DNA from: an uncultured Clostridium sp.
GTDB taxonomy: Bacteria; Bacillota; Clostridia; Lachnospirales; Lachnospiraceae
DNA: 5,951 bases
NCBI GenBank assembly: GCA_900551225.1
Contig: URUZ01000390.1
Span: 1-5,951 of the forward strand
Direction: 5' to 3'
Every line of letters begins with the position of its first letter. The stretch's first letter is position 1. Positions 1-5,951 of the stretch are shown here, piece after piece. The notes beneath the pieces were generated by a model. That model had not been told where the DNA came from. It saw nothing but the letters and a program-made list of their open reading frames with translations, and searched no databases. The translations under genes were made by a program, and so were the position numbers.

Positions 1-36
1 AAGAGCAGAGTACATATTTCTATATACCTTGCTCTT
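1..36. repeat. Inverted repeat / hairpin inside the IS end
   Basis: AAGAGCA at 1-7 pairs with TGCTCTT at 30-36. Inside it, after a two-base bulge on each side, GTA (10-12) pairs with TAC (25-27) and ATA (14-16) pairs with TAT (21-23), giving a long imperfect hairpin with a four-base loop. Some insertion sequences carry subterminal hairpins that limit transposase translation from outside transcripts. That role here is a guess. It is cut by the window edge and could extend further. Confidence 0.4.
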
Positions 37-76
37 TTAGTAGTTCTTGCAGCTCTGTCTTAACTAAATGACATTG
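1..76. mobile_element. End of a probable IS4-type insertion sequence (partial)
   Basis: Read on the minus strand, bases 76 to 59 are CAATGTCATTTAGTTAAG. From memory this matches the terminal repeat of IS4 (TAATGCCGATCAGTTAAG) at 13 of 18 positions, including the whole AGTTAAG block. Its outer edge falls exactly where the adjoining glycosyltransferase stops resembling its family. The remaining bases to position 1 would be subterminal IS sequence. The transposase and the other end lie outside the window, so the family assignment rests on one end only. Short open frames cross this stretch on both strands, but none can be assigned. Alternatively, this could be a deletion junction with another gene, because one minus frame reads VKTELQELLKEQGI and then stops. 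Confidence 0.5.
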
Positions 77-974
77 CGTGGGCCAGGGGCCTGCCTGTGG
101 CATAGCAGGTATATCCAGCCGCCTGGATGGCAATCCCCGTGGCAAAATCCTCCGTCACCGTTCCGGTACAGATCCCACCCACCGCGTTCAGGGCTTCCCT
201 GGAGATCACCGTGTTGGAGCCGGCGTAAATCGGCGTGTTGGTACGGTTGCGCCGCACATTTACATGTCGGAAAAAATAGTCCTGCTCATTGGGAACCTTC
301 TGCTCCGCATATAAATTAAATTGAAACAAATCCGGGTTGTAAAAACTCTGGGGCGTCTGGATGAAGCCGATTTTCCACTTTTTATTCTCGTCTGTGACGG
401 GGATATAAAAATATGGGACTGTCTCCATTAAAAATGTGGATGTGGGAATCATATCCGCATCAAATGTGGCCACTAACGGGGAATTGGTCTTACTCAGGGC
501 ATGGTTTAAATTCCCCGCCTTGGCTTCCCGGTTCCCTTCCAGCCCCAGATAGCCGATTTCCATGGTCTCCGCCAGACGCTTTATCTCCGGGCGGTTTCCA
601 TCATCGCACAGATAGATATGGACCTTGGCTTTATCCGGGTATGTCAGGAACTTACAGCCGTTTACAGTTTTAAATAATAGGTTTTCCGGTTCATTGTGGG
701 TTGCAATCAGAATGTCCACGTCGGGATACCAGGAATCTGGGACTTTGGGCAGCTCCGGTTCCACTGTTTCTGCAGCATTCCAGTAATTCCCAAATATTTC
801 CAGCGCCTCTGTTGCCTCCGCAAGGAGCAGTATGATTCCCATTGCCCAGGACAGCAGTCCATTTTCAGTAGGGATGGTGAAAAATATTCTCCATGTTATG
901 TATATTGCTGTGCTGATGCAGGCCAGCTTGAGCCATAGCACCCAGCTTTTACTGCTTTGGTTTTCTGTCGGCAT
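60..974 (-). CDS. BcsA/cellulose synthase-like family 2 glycosyltransferase, truncated by insertion
   Basis: This is a membrane-bound processive GT-A glycosyltransferase of the cellulose synthase type, which would polymerise a nucleotide-sugar into an exported polysaccharide; the actual sugar cannot be told. Two hydrophobic helices lie at about residues 11-34 and 38-58. The catalytic domain follows: DVDILIATHNEP (85-96), CDDGNR (123-128), the DxD motif FDAD (171-174), FIQTPQ (204-209, the substrate-gate motif) and TED (274-276). Family members continue from the LAH at 297-299 into a QxxRW motif and several more membrane helices, usually for hundreds of residues. Here only five residues (AMSFS) follow before the stop, and they are encoded by IS-like sequence. 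Without QxxRW and the transmembrane channel it is probably inactive. The start is well supported: GAAGGAGG (986-993) lies 11 bases upstream. No PilZ domain is visible; the missing part could have held one. Class assignment is firm and the substrate is unknown. Confidence 0.88.
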   Translation of the reverse strand: MPTENQSSKSWVLWLKLACISTAIYITWRIFFTIPTENGLLSWAMGIILLLAEATEALEIFGNYWNAAETVEPELPKVPDSWYPDVDILIATHNEPENLLFKTVNGCKFLTYPDKAKVHIYLCDDGNRPEIKRLAETMEIGYLGLEGNREAKAGNLNHALSKTNSPLVATFDADMIPTSTFLMETVPYFYIPVTDENKKWKIGFIQTPQSFYNPDLFQFNLYAEQKVPNEQDYFFRHVNVRRNRTNTPIYAGSNTVISREALNAVGGICTGTVTEDFATGIAIQAAGYTCYATGRPLAHAMSFS

Positions 975-1020
975 AGATATACCAGCCTCCTTCTATTATG
1001 TTAACTTATAACCGTTCAAC

Positions 1021-1049
1021 ATTATAGCAGAGGCTTTGGCAGAGTACAA
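1021..1049 (-). promoter_or_regulatory. Strong sigma-A type promoter of the glycosyltransferase gene
   Basis: On the minus strand the -35 box TTGTAC (1049-1044) is followed by a 17-base spacer and a perfect -10 box TATAAT (1026-1021). The spacer ends in TGC, giving an extended -10. Transcription should start near 1014, leaving a leader of about 40 bases before the ATG at 974. The leader contains the ribosome site and a GTTAAC-centred imperfect palindrome (about 995-1010), too weak to call an operator. Confidence 0.75.
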
Positions 1050-1063
1050 TTGATGAGGAGGAA

Positions 1064-1080
1064 CTGGCAGGTATTGCCAG
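1064..1080 (-). terminator. Short hairpin between the operon end and the glycosyltransferase promoter (weak terminator candidate)
   Basis: CTGGCA (1064-1069) and TGCCAG (1075-1080) form a perfect six-base stem with a five-base loop, 12 bases beyond the stop of the upstream pseudogene. On the minus strand it is followed by TTCCTCCTCATC rather than a run of T, so it is at best a weak intrinsic terminator. Its position between two transcription units is the main reason to list it. Confidence 0.3.
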
Positions 1081-1091
1081 AGGGGGTGATG

Positions 1092-1396
1092 TTAGGATTG
1101 GGCCGCTTTACCTTCGTCCTGTACGACATAATGTGCAAGCTTAACATACAGTTCCAGAATCCCTGGCTCGTAGCCCATCGCCTTGATCAATTTACATAAA
1201 TCAGTCACTTTGACTTGTGAAGGAGATTTATTTTCGATTCGAATATCAGTACCTTCTACTATTCCAGGTGAGACTATAATATCCTCATCACTCTATGGCT
1301 TTTCCATCCCTTCAAATCGAAATTTTTCCAACACAGATTTGTTCCGAAAATATCTTTCATTTTGCCTGATACGGGCTTATCAGTAAATCCAACCAT
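1092..1396 (-). pseudogene. Small conserved-looking gene of unknown family, frameshifted and with an internal stop
   Basis: I do not recognise the family. The start is clear: AAAGGAGG (1407-1414) lies 10 bases before an ATG at 1396, 29 bases after the ABC-F stop. The ATG frame reads MVGFTDKPVSGKMKDIFG and ends at a TAG (1274-1276) after 40 residues. Restoring one A in the five-A run near 1325 changes the reading to WKKFRFEGMEKP, a TAG, then SDEDIIVSPGIVEG and on to a TAA at 1092-1094 (last residues QDEGKAAQS). The continuation has ordinary protein character throughout. The repaired gene would be 102 codons including the stop. The TAG sits where one C-to-T change of CAG (Gln) would produce it. 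Two lesions argue for a real pseudogene rather than a single sequencing error. The product looks small, soluble and mixed in charge. Its position suggests it was the third gene of the kinase/ABC-F operon. Confidence 0.65.
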
Positions 1397-1425
1397 AAAA
1401 GGTATTCCTCCTTTGCATTATGCTG

Positions 1426-3189
1426 CTACGACTCCAATGTACTCATTTTTTTAATAATCTCCCCCAGTGTCTCCAACAAAGCCTTAGCCTTATCAAATTC
1501 ATTGGTTCGAAGGAACTGCTGGATTCTGGTCTCCGTCTCCTTCTTCTTTTGCTCCAACAGCAGATAATCTTTATCAAAATGGTTAGCATAAATCATCTGC
1601 CGGAATTTACGGATGGACATTCTGCGCACCGTATTGTTTTCTACTAACAGTACATAGTCAACGCAGTTGGATACAGTGTAAAAATCATGAGACACCATCA
1701 AAACCGCACCCTTATACGCTGAAATCGCCTGTTCCAATGCAATCTGCGCATAAACATCTAAATGCCCTGTGGGTTCATCCAGCAGAAGCAGGTTGGTCCT
1801 GGTTAACGAGAGCAGGGCTAATTGAAACAGGTCTTTTTCACCACCAGATAACTCACTTACCCTCTGGTCAAGTGTCTCCCCTTCAAATCCATATTTTTTC
1901 AAGTAGTCTGCTGCATCATGGCTGTGATCAAAATCCTTCTCCTGGAAAATATCAAGCAAAGTCTTTGCCTCATCATATGACGAGCCGGTAATCTGGGAAA
2001 AAATCCCTATTTCCGCATGTTCACTGATCCTGATCGTATCTTTATTATTTTCAAATATTTCACGAAGCAATGTGGTCTTTCCGGTTCCATTATTTCCAAC
2101 AATTGCAACATGCTCATGGGGGTTCATTTCAAAATCCACATGCTCTAAAAGCTGTTCATCAAAGGAAACGCTGTAATCGGTCAATTGGAGAATATTTCCA
2201 TCTATCTCTGCCTCTTCCCCCTCAAGTTCTAAAAAATGGATCTCCGGGTATTTGATCTCCACAAACGGAGCCTTTGTTTTTCTCGCTTTCAGCCGGTCCA
2301 CCATGGTCTGCCTGGCATGCACTGTCTTTCCCAGGGAGGCATTGTCCATTCTGGTGGCTCTTACCCTGGCTTTTTCCAATATTTTACTTTGGCGGTCTAT
2401 CTCTGCCTGGTCCGCTGCTGCAGCCTCCTCTAAATCAATCTTGGTGGCAAGCAGTTCATAATTATATTCTGTATAGGTTCCGTCAAATTCCTGGACATCC
2501 ATATTTTCCATATGGAGTATTTTGTTAAAACAATGGTTTAACAGATACCGGTTATGGGTGATAACAAGAAGTGTTCCTTTATGAGCATTGATCAGATTCC
2601 TTAAAGCGTTCAGATGATCAAAATCCAGAAATACATCCGGTTCGTCCATGATCAGAAGCCCCGGACTGAGCATCATCTCCCTAATCACCTGAACCAGCTT
2701 GAATTCTCCGCCGCTGAGACTGCTGATCTTCTGAGTCTCTAACTTTTGTAAAGCAGCAACCTTCAGCTGCTTTTTAATGTTGCTTTCGTAATAATCGCCG
2801 TCAATGGCATTGAATTCATCCAGCGCTTCCTGATAATCTTCAAAAATCTGCACCAATTGATCGGTATTTTCCATTTCCTTACACAAATCCATGATTTTCT
2901 GCTGCAGCTTTACAAATCCTTCACTGAGGTACTGAAATACAGTCAGATCTTCTTTTTCATTCAATTGTGAAAACTGGCTGACATACCCAATCCTGCCTGC
3001 GCCCTCGATCTCTATTTTCCCTTCGTAGAGATATTCATCTGTGTGCAGCAGCAGATCCAGCAACGTGCTTTTTCCCGTGCCATTGGCACCGATTAATGCA
3101 CAATGGGCATCGTCCTCTATTGTAAATGAAATCTTTTTATATAAGTCCTTTTGTTGATATGAATAGGACAGGTTTTGGACTTTAATCAT
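1426..3189 (-). CDS. ABC-F family ATPase (two ATP-binding cassettes, no membrane domain)
   Basis: ABC-F proteins are soluble twin-cassette ATPases that bind the ribosomal E site; members act as translation factors or protect ribosomes from antibiotics. Cassette 1 has Walker A GANGTGKST (34-42), Q-loop Q72, signature LSGGE (158-162), Walker B LLIMDE (178-183) and switch H212. Cassette 2 has GNNGTGKTT (365-373), Q399, LSGGE (447-451), LLLLDE (467-472) and H501. The helical arm lies at about 80-155 and the inter-domain linker at about 235-325. A charged helical C-terminal tail covers about 525-587. There are no membrane segments. The 587 residues are in the usual ABC-F range. Unusual points: the loop after Walker B is DEPDVFLD in cassette 1 and DEPTGHLD in cassette 2, where DEPTNHLD or DEPTSHLD is normal; both catalytic glutamates (E183, E472) remain. 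The gene starts 39 bases after the kinase stop; its GAGAGG site (3207-3212) is 17 bases from the ATG, which is long, and may mean translation depends on coupling. ABC-F is secure; a resistance role is not shown. Confidence 0.93.
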   Translation of the reverse strand: MIKVQNLSYSYQQKDLYKKISFTIEDDAHCALIGANGTGKSTLLDLLLHTDEYLYEGKIEIEGAGRIGYVSQFSQLNEKEDLTVFQYLSEGFVKLQQKIMDLCKEMENTDQLVQIFEDYQEALDEFNAIDGDYYESNIKKQLKVAALQKLETQKISSLSGGEFKLVQVIREMMLSPGLLIMDEPDVFLDFDHLNALRNLINAHKGTLLVITHNRYLLNHCFNKILHMENMDVQEFDGTYTEYNYELLATKIDLEEAAAADQAEIDRQSKILEKARVRATRMDNASLGKTVHARQTMVDRLKARKTKAPFVEIKYPEIHFLELEGEEAEIDGNILQLTDYSVSFDEQLLEHVDFEMNPHEHVAIVGNNGTGKTTLLREIFENNKDTIRISEHAEIGIFSQITGSSYDEAKTLLDIFQEKDFDHSHDAADYLKKYGFEGETLDQRVSELSGGEKDLFQLALLSLTRTNLLLLDEPTGHLDVYAQIALEQAISAYKGAVLMVSHDFYTVSNCVDYVLLVENNTVRRMSIRKFRQMIYANHFDKDYLLLEQKKKETETRIQQFLRTNEFDKAKALLETLGEIIKKMSTLES

Positions 3190-3228
3190 AATTATCTTGT
3201 ATGGTTCCTCTCTTTTTAATATAGCGGT

Positions 3229-5430
3229 TCAATCAGAAGCGTGGAGATAGTTCCAGATAGTCCTGCATAATACCTCTGCCTCTATTGGCTTTGATAAATG
3301 TTCGTTCATACCAGCTTCCCTGCTTGCCTTTTTATCCTCTTCATAGGCATTGGCCGTCATGGCAAATATCGGCACAGCAGCAGCATCCGGCCGCTCAATG
3401 GCGCGGATCTTCCGGGTCGCCTCCAGACCATCCATAACCGGCATTTTAATATCCATGAGAATTACGTCATAGCTGCCCGGCTCAGAATCCCTGTACTTCT
3501 CTACAGCCTCTTTTCCGTTTTTTACACAGTCTACCACAGCGCCTGCATTTTCCAGCAGATAAACGGCTATCTCAGTATTTAATTCGTTGTCTTCACAGAG
3601 CAGAACCCGGGTTCCCTGAATCGTGAACTCTCCATCCGGCTGCTGGGATCCGTGTGACTCCGGCACAATATCCACCCAAAGGTCCACAATGAATTCCGTC
3701 CCTTGATTCAGCCCACTTCTGACCTGAATGGTTCCGCCCATCAGCTCCACCAATGACTTGACAATGGCAAGGCCCAGCCCTGAGTTCCTGCTGTCATAAT
3801 CGGCAGCCCTGCGGCCCTCCTGAGTAAATGGCTCGTACATATGCTGCTGGAATTCCTCACTCATCCCTATGCCATTATCGCGGATGGTGAACTGCTTGTG
3901 GAGCCTGCTATCCGTCAGCTCCAGATCATGTACCAGAAGCTCAATCCGGCCTCCAGCCGGCGTATATTTCACTGCATTATTGAGGAGGTTGAAGATAATC
4001 TGGTTAAAACGCAGCTTATCCAGCATAACGGTGTGGTACTTTACCTCCTCTTTATCAAAAACAAAGCTGATGCCTTTCTGTCTGCACTGGGGGATAATCA
4101 GGGCTTCCACCTGCTGCCTGAAGGCTTCAATCTCATAGGGCTCAGGATTCAGGTCAACTACATTCTTTTCTATTTTTGATATATCAAGTATATCATTCAG
4201 CAGGCCCATCAGGAACCGGCCCGATAATTCCAGTTTATCCAGATAGCCCCTCACGGTCTGCCTGTGATCCAGCTCGTTTTTTGCAAGTGCGGTCAGGCCC
4301 AGGATGGCATTCATGGGGGTCCGTATATCATGGCTCATCCTGGAGAGAAAATCGGTTTTGGCGTCAATAACCTTCTCAAGCTCAGATGAAATCACCTTCT
4401 GACGTTCCAGCGCCTCCGACAGCTGCATCTGAAGCTCATGTTCTTCGGTGACATCCGTGTATGTTGCATAGAACAGCCTATATTCCGGCGTACATTCATG
4501 AAGGCGCAGGTCAGCATTTACCCAGACATAACTGCCATCGCCCCGGAGAAGGCGGTATTTCTTAACTGTGAAATGGTCTGCATTGTAGCCTTCCTTATAA
4601 GCATTCCGCACCCGTTCCATATCCTCAGGATGTACACCCGCAAATGCATCATCAAAATACTGGCTTTCCAGGACAGCCTCTTCTACATTGGGAACGCGCT
4701 CATTGACGGCGGTCCTTTCTATCTGCAGCATGCGGTATTGGCCTAAATTACCGTAGGCCGGAAGCATCCGGTCATAGGTTGGCATTTTCAGTATTACAAC
4801 GCCGCAACAGATTTCATCCAGAATCTCATACGCTGTCTCCGCTCTCTTTTCCGACTGCCTGAGGGAGATCTCCAGCTGTTTCTGATATTGATCCATCTGT
4901 TTTTCCTGGTGGGTCTTCTGCAGGAACACCGACAGGACACGGGACAAATAGCTCAATTCCCGGCTGGCGGCGTCACGATTCCAATCTTCCCGGGGGCTGT
5001 TAAAATCGCAGATGCCTATATATCCGGCCAGTTGGTCCTGAATCATGACAGGGAATTGGAAGAGGGTATGGAATTTGCTGCCGGGAAACACGGCTTTTAT
5101 TTCATCTGGAAGCTGGTCTGCGTCCGTGCAGAATAAGGGTTCGTGACCGATGTTGATGGGGGCGCGGAAAAGCTCTGTGGAGGTTTTCTCCAGCTTCTCC
5201 AGCTTCTTTACTATGGTGCGTATACCCGGCTCTGTATATTCATGTATCTTCTCGATCAGTTTTCCATTCTCCGATATTTCAATCAGATAAGCTGCATCCG
5301 CTTGGAAAAAGCAGGTTGTCTGCTTTAGGACCTGCTCTACGGCTTGATTGATGGTATGATTCGCATACATTGCATCAAATATATCGCTCATAAACTGTTC
5401 GGTTTTTAAACTCATGTTCCGTTCCATCAT
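3229..5430 (-). CDS. Soluble hybrid sensor histidine kinase (GAF-PAS-HisKA-HATPase-receiver)
   Basis: This is a cytoplasmic phosphorelay kinase that autophosphorylates a histidine and passes the phosphate to its own receiver. Numbering here counts from the upstream ATG at 5472. A GAF-like sensor covers about 30-190, then a short coiled coil and a PAS domain at about 215-345. A second coiled coil leads to HisKA with H381 in HDIRTP. The ATPase domain follows: N-box FNLLNNA (494-500), DNGIGM (532-537), EPFTQ (547-551) and GLGLAIV (565-571). The C-terminal receiver has E627/D628, phospho-acceptor D674 in LMDIKMPVMDG, T706 and K728. I see no membrane helix, so the signal is probably intracellular. 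No HPt domain or output regulator is encoded here, so the phosphate must leave to a partner elsewhere. The start chosen is the ATG at 5430 (or the adjacent one at 5427), because AGAGGGGG lies 5 to 8 bases before them. The ATG at 5472 has no usable site and lies upstream of the predicted transcription start. The ABC-F gene follows after 39 bases in the same direction. Confidence 0.93.
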   Translation of the reverse strand: MMERNMSLKTEQFMSDIFDAMYANHTINQAVEQVLKQTTCFFQADAAYLIEISENGKLIEKIHEYTEPGIRTIVKKLEKLEKTSTELFRAPINIGHEPLFCTDADQLPDEIKAVFPGSKFHTLFQFPVMIQDQLAGYIGICDFNSPREDWNRDAASRELSYLSRVLSVFLQKTHQEKQMDQYQKQLEISLRQSEKRAETAYEILDEICCGVVILKMPTYDRMLPAYGNLGQYRMLQIERTAVNERVPNVEEAVLESQYFDDAFAGVHPEDMERVRNAYKEGYNADHFTVKKYRLLRGDGSYVWVNADLRLHECTPEYRLFYATYTDVTEEHELQMQLSEALERQKVISSELEKVIDAKTDFLSRMSHDIRTPMNAILGLTALAKNELDHRQTVRGYLDKLELSGRFLMGLLNDILDISKIEKNVVDLNPEPYEIEAFRQQVEALIIPQCRQKGISFVFDKEEVKYHTVMLDKLRFNQIIFNLLNNAVKYTPAGGRIELLVHDLELTDSRLHKQFTIRDNGIGMSEEFQQHMYEPFTQEGRRAADYDSRNSGLGLAIVKSLVELMGGTIQVRSGLNQGTEFIVDLWVDIVPESHGSQQPDGEFTIQGTRVLLCEDNELNTEIAVYLLENAGAVVDCVKNGKEAVEKYRDSEPGSYDVILMDIKMPVMDGLEATRKIRAIERPDAAAVPIFAMTANAYEEDKKASREAGMNEHLSKPIEAEVLCRTIWNYLHASD

Positions 5431-5435
5431 CGTAT

Positions 5436-5443
5436 CCCCCTCT
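5436..5443 (-). promoter_or_regulatory. Ribosome binding site deciding the kinase start
   Basis: Minus-strand AGAGGGGG stands 5 bases before the ATG at 5430 and 8 before the ATG at 5427. The upstream in-frame ATG at 5472 has only GGAG one base away, which is too close to work. This favours a 732-733 residue kinase over the 747-residue reading. Confidence 0.65.
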
Positions 5444-5454
5444 TGAAGTGCTGC

Positions 5455-5468
5455 TAGAATTAATTCTA
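5455..5468. repeat. Perfect 14-bp palindrome at the kinase promoter
   Basis: TAGAATTAATTCTA is identical on both strands. It contains the proposed -10 box and the transcription start region of the kinase operon, an arrangement typical of a repressor operator. It is AT-rich and short, so chance is possible, and no regulator gene is in the window. Confidence 0.4.
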
Positions 5469-5491
5469 CCATACTCCACTCTGCATTGCCA
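5463..5491 (-). promoter_or_regulatory. Candidate promoter of the kinase / ABC-F operon
   Basis: The -10 box TAGAAT (5468-5463) matches the consensus at 5 of 6 positions and is preceded by TGG, an extended -10. A poor -35 box, TGGCAA (5491-5486), lies 17 bases further up. Transcription would start near 5456, about 13 bases before the ribosome site. It fits the downstream start codon but is a consensus match only. Confidence 0.45.
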
Positions 5492-5587
5492 GATGAAAGA
5501 TTCCTTTATGGCAGCCGCGGAAAAAAGCACCTGCCGTCGCCGCGTCCATCAATACCATCCCATAAGAATTGAGTAACCTGAAGCCCT

Positions 5588-5901
5588 CTATTGTTTTTGA
5601 GAAAATTTAATCATCGCTAATCCAAGAGGCCGAGTGTATCCTGCAGTAATAAAAAATCCGTTCTCCGAGTTTATCATAATACTCTGCACGCGTTCCAATT
5701 CTTCCTGATACTGCGCTAATTGAGCTGAAGCGCCTGCAACTGCCTGCTGCATGGCTGTTGCCTGGGCAGGGTTGAATCCCGCATCTGTTCCCGTCTGCGC
5801 TGCGGTCATGGTATTGACCATTATACTCATGGCTGTAGTGATGGATTGCATACCGGCGTCATCCGATCAGTCAATTGGATGGATGAGCTTATTTCTGCCA
5901 T
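5588..5901 (-). pseudogene. Phage tail tape-measure protein, N-terminal remnant, frameshifted
   Basis: Tape-measure proteins set tail length in long-tailed phages and are usually many hundreds of residues long. AGGAGG (5909-5914) stands 7 bases before an ATG at 5901. The reading begins MAEISSSIQLTDRMTPV and then runs out of frame to a stop. The next frame, from 5851, continues as MQSITTAMSIMVNTMTAAQ through an alanine/glutamine-rich helical stretch to about LERVQ. SSIQLTDRMTP followed by helical sequence is, as I know the family, the typical opening of Firmicutes tape-measure proteins. One missing base between about 5851 and 5856 explains the shift (MTPV-MQS). From about 5683 the sequence no longer looks like tape measure (SIMINSENGFFITAGYTRPL, then a stop at 5588-5590), which suggests a deletion joint. 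Only about 75 codons of the original gene survive. The 87-codon frame from 5851 has no ribosome site of its own and has a stop six codons upstream. Confidence 0.62.
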
Positions 5902-5919
5902 GTCACTACCTCCTAGTAG

Positions 5920-5949
5920 TTATAACATCCCCTTGTATGTCCTTTTAAC
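5920..5949 (-). CDS. Possible 3' end of an upstream phage gene (partial)
   Basis: One minus frame entering from the window edge reads VKRTYKGML and then TAA, ending 18 bases before the tape-measure ATG and just before its ribosome site. In phage tail operons a small tail-assembly gene normally ends immediately upstream of the tape-measure gene, so this is a plausible C-terminus. Nine residues are too few to identify it. Confidence 0.25.
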   Translation of the reverse strand, partial: VKRTYKGML

Positions 5950-5951
5950 AT

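Noticed and set aside
1274..1396. Programmed frameshifting at the A-run of the small gene
   Set aside because: The second frame meets a TAG nine codons after the slip, so frameshifting alone would not give the full protein. Decay is the simpler explanation.
3213..3247. A separate promoter for the ABC-F gene using TATATT just after the kinase stop
   Set aside because: No acceptable -35 box or extended -10 accompanies it, and the start of transcription would fall almost on the ribosome site.
3841..4179. A 112-codon plus-strand open frame
   Set aside because: It lies wholly opposite the ATPase domain of the histidine kinase, whose motifs are intact, and its sequence has no recognisable domain or ribosome site.
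4438..4746. A 102-codon plus-strand open frame
   Set aside because: It is antisense to the PAS region of the kinase and is explained as a shadow of that gene.
5500..5535. A terminator after the prophage remnant (GC-rich run followed by TTTTTT on the minus strand)
   Set aside because: No convincing stem immediately precedes the T-run; the only pairing is a short imperfect palindrome around GCACCTGC.
5751..5948. Plus-strand frame with hydrophobic stretches resembling a small membrane protein
   Set aside because: It is the reverse complement of the alanine- and methionine-rich tape-measure N-terminus, which itself has a perfect ribosome site and a family-like sequence.

Overview
The window looks like a piece of a Firmicutes chromosome, most likely from a Lachnospiraceae-type gut clostridium. 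This is inferred from the AGGAGG-type ribosome sites, the moderate base composition, and the flavour of the proteins (a soluble GAF/PAS hybrid kinase, a clostridial-type ABC-F ATPase, a Firmicutes prophage tail gene). Every gene I can support is on the minus strand, so the window reads from right to left.

Right end (about 5588-5951): the start of a phage tail tape-measure gene with a perfect ribosome site, preceded by what may be the last codons of another phage gene. It is broken by a one-base frameshift, and tape-measure-like sequence stops after about 75 codons, so this is a decayed prophage remnant.

Centre (1092-5491): a putative operon that begins at an extended -10 promoter overlapping a perfect 14-bp palindrome. 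It encodes a cytoplasmic hybrid sensor histidine kinase (GAF, PAS, HisKA, HATPase, receiver) and, 39 bases later, a two-domain ABC-F ATPase that should act on the ribosome rather than as a transporter. Next, 29 bases later, comes a small gene of unknown family (about 101 codons when repaired) that now carries a one-base deletion in an A-run and an in-frame TAG.

Left end (1-1049): a strong promoter (TTGTAC, 17 bases, extended TGC-TATAAT) drives a BcsA/cellulose-synthase-like family 2 glycosyltransferase. The gene keeps two N-terminal membrane helices and the D, DxD and TED motifs, but breaks off just after the LAH that normally precedes the QxxRW motif. The break coincides with an 18-base sequence resembling the terminal inverted repeat of IS4-type insertion sequences, so the gene appears interrupted by an IS whose body lies outside the window.

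The window therefore holds two intact genes (the kinase and the ABC-F protein) flanked by three damaged ones. I see no CRISPR array, tRNA or rRNA. The most interesting functional idea is the pairing of a soluble hybrid kinase with an ABC-F protein in one transcription unit. The best-supported structural observations are the three gene lesions.
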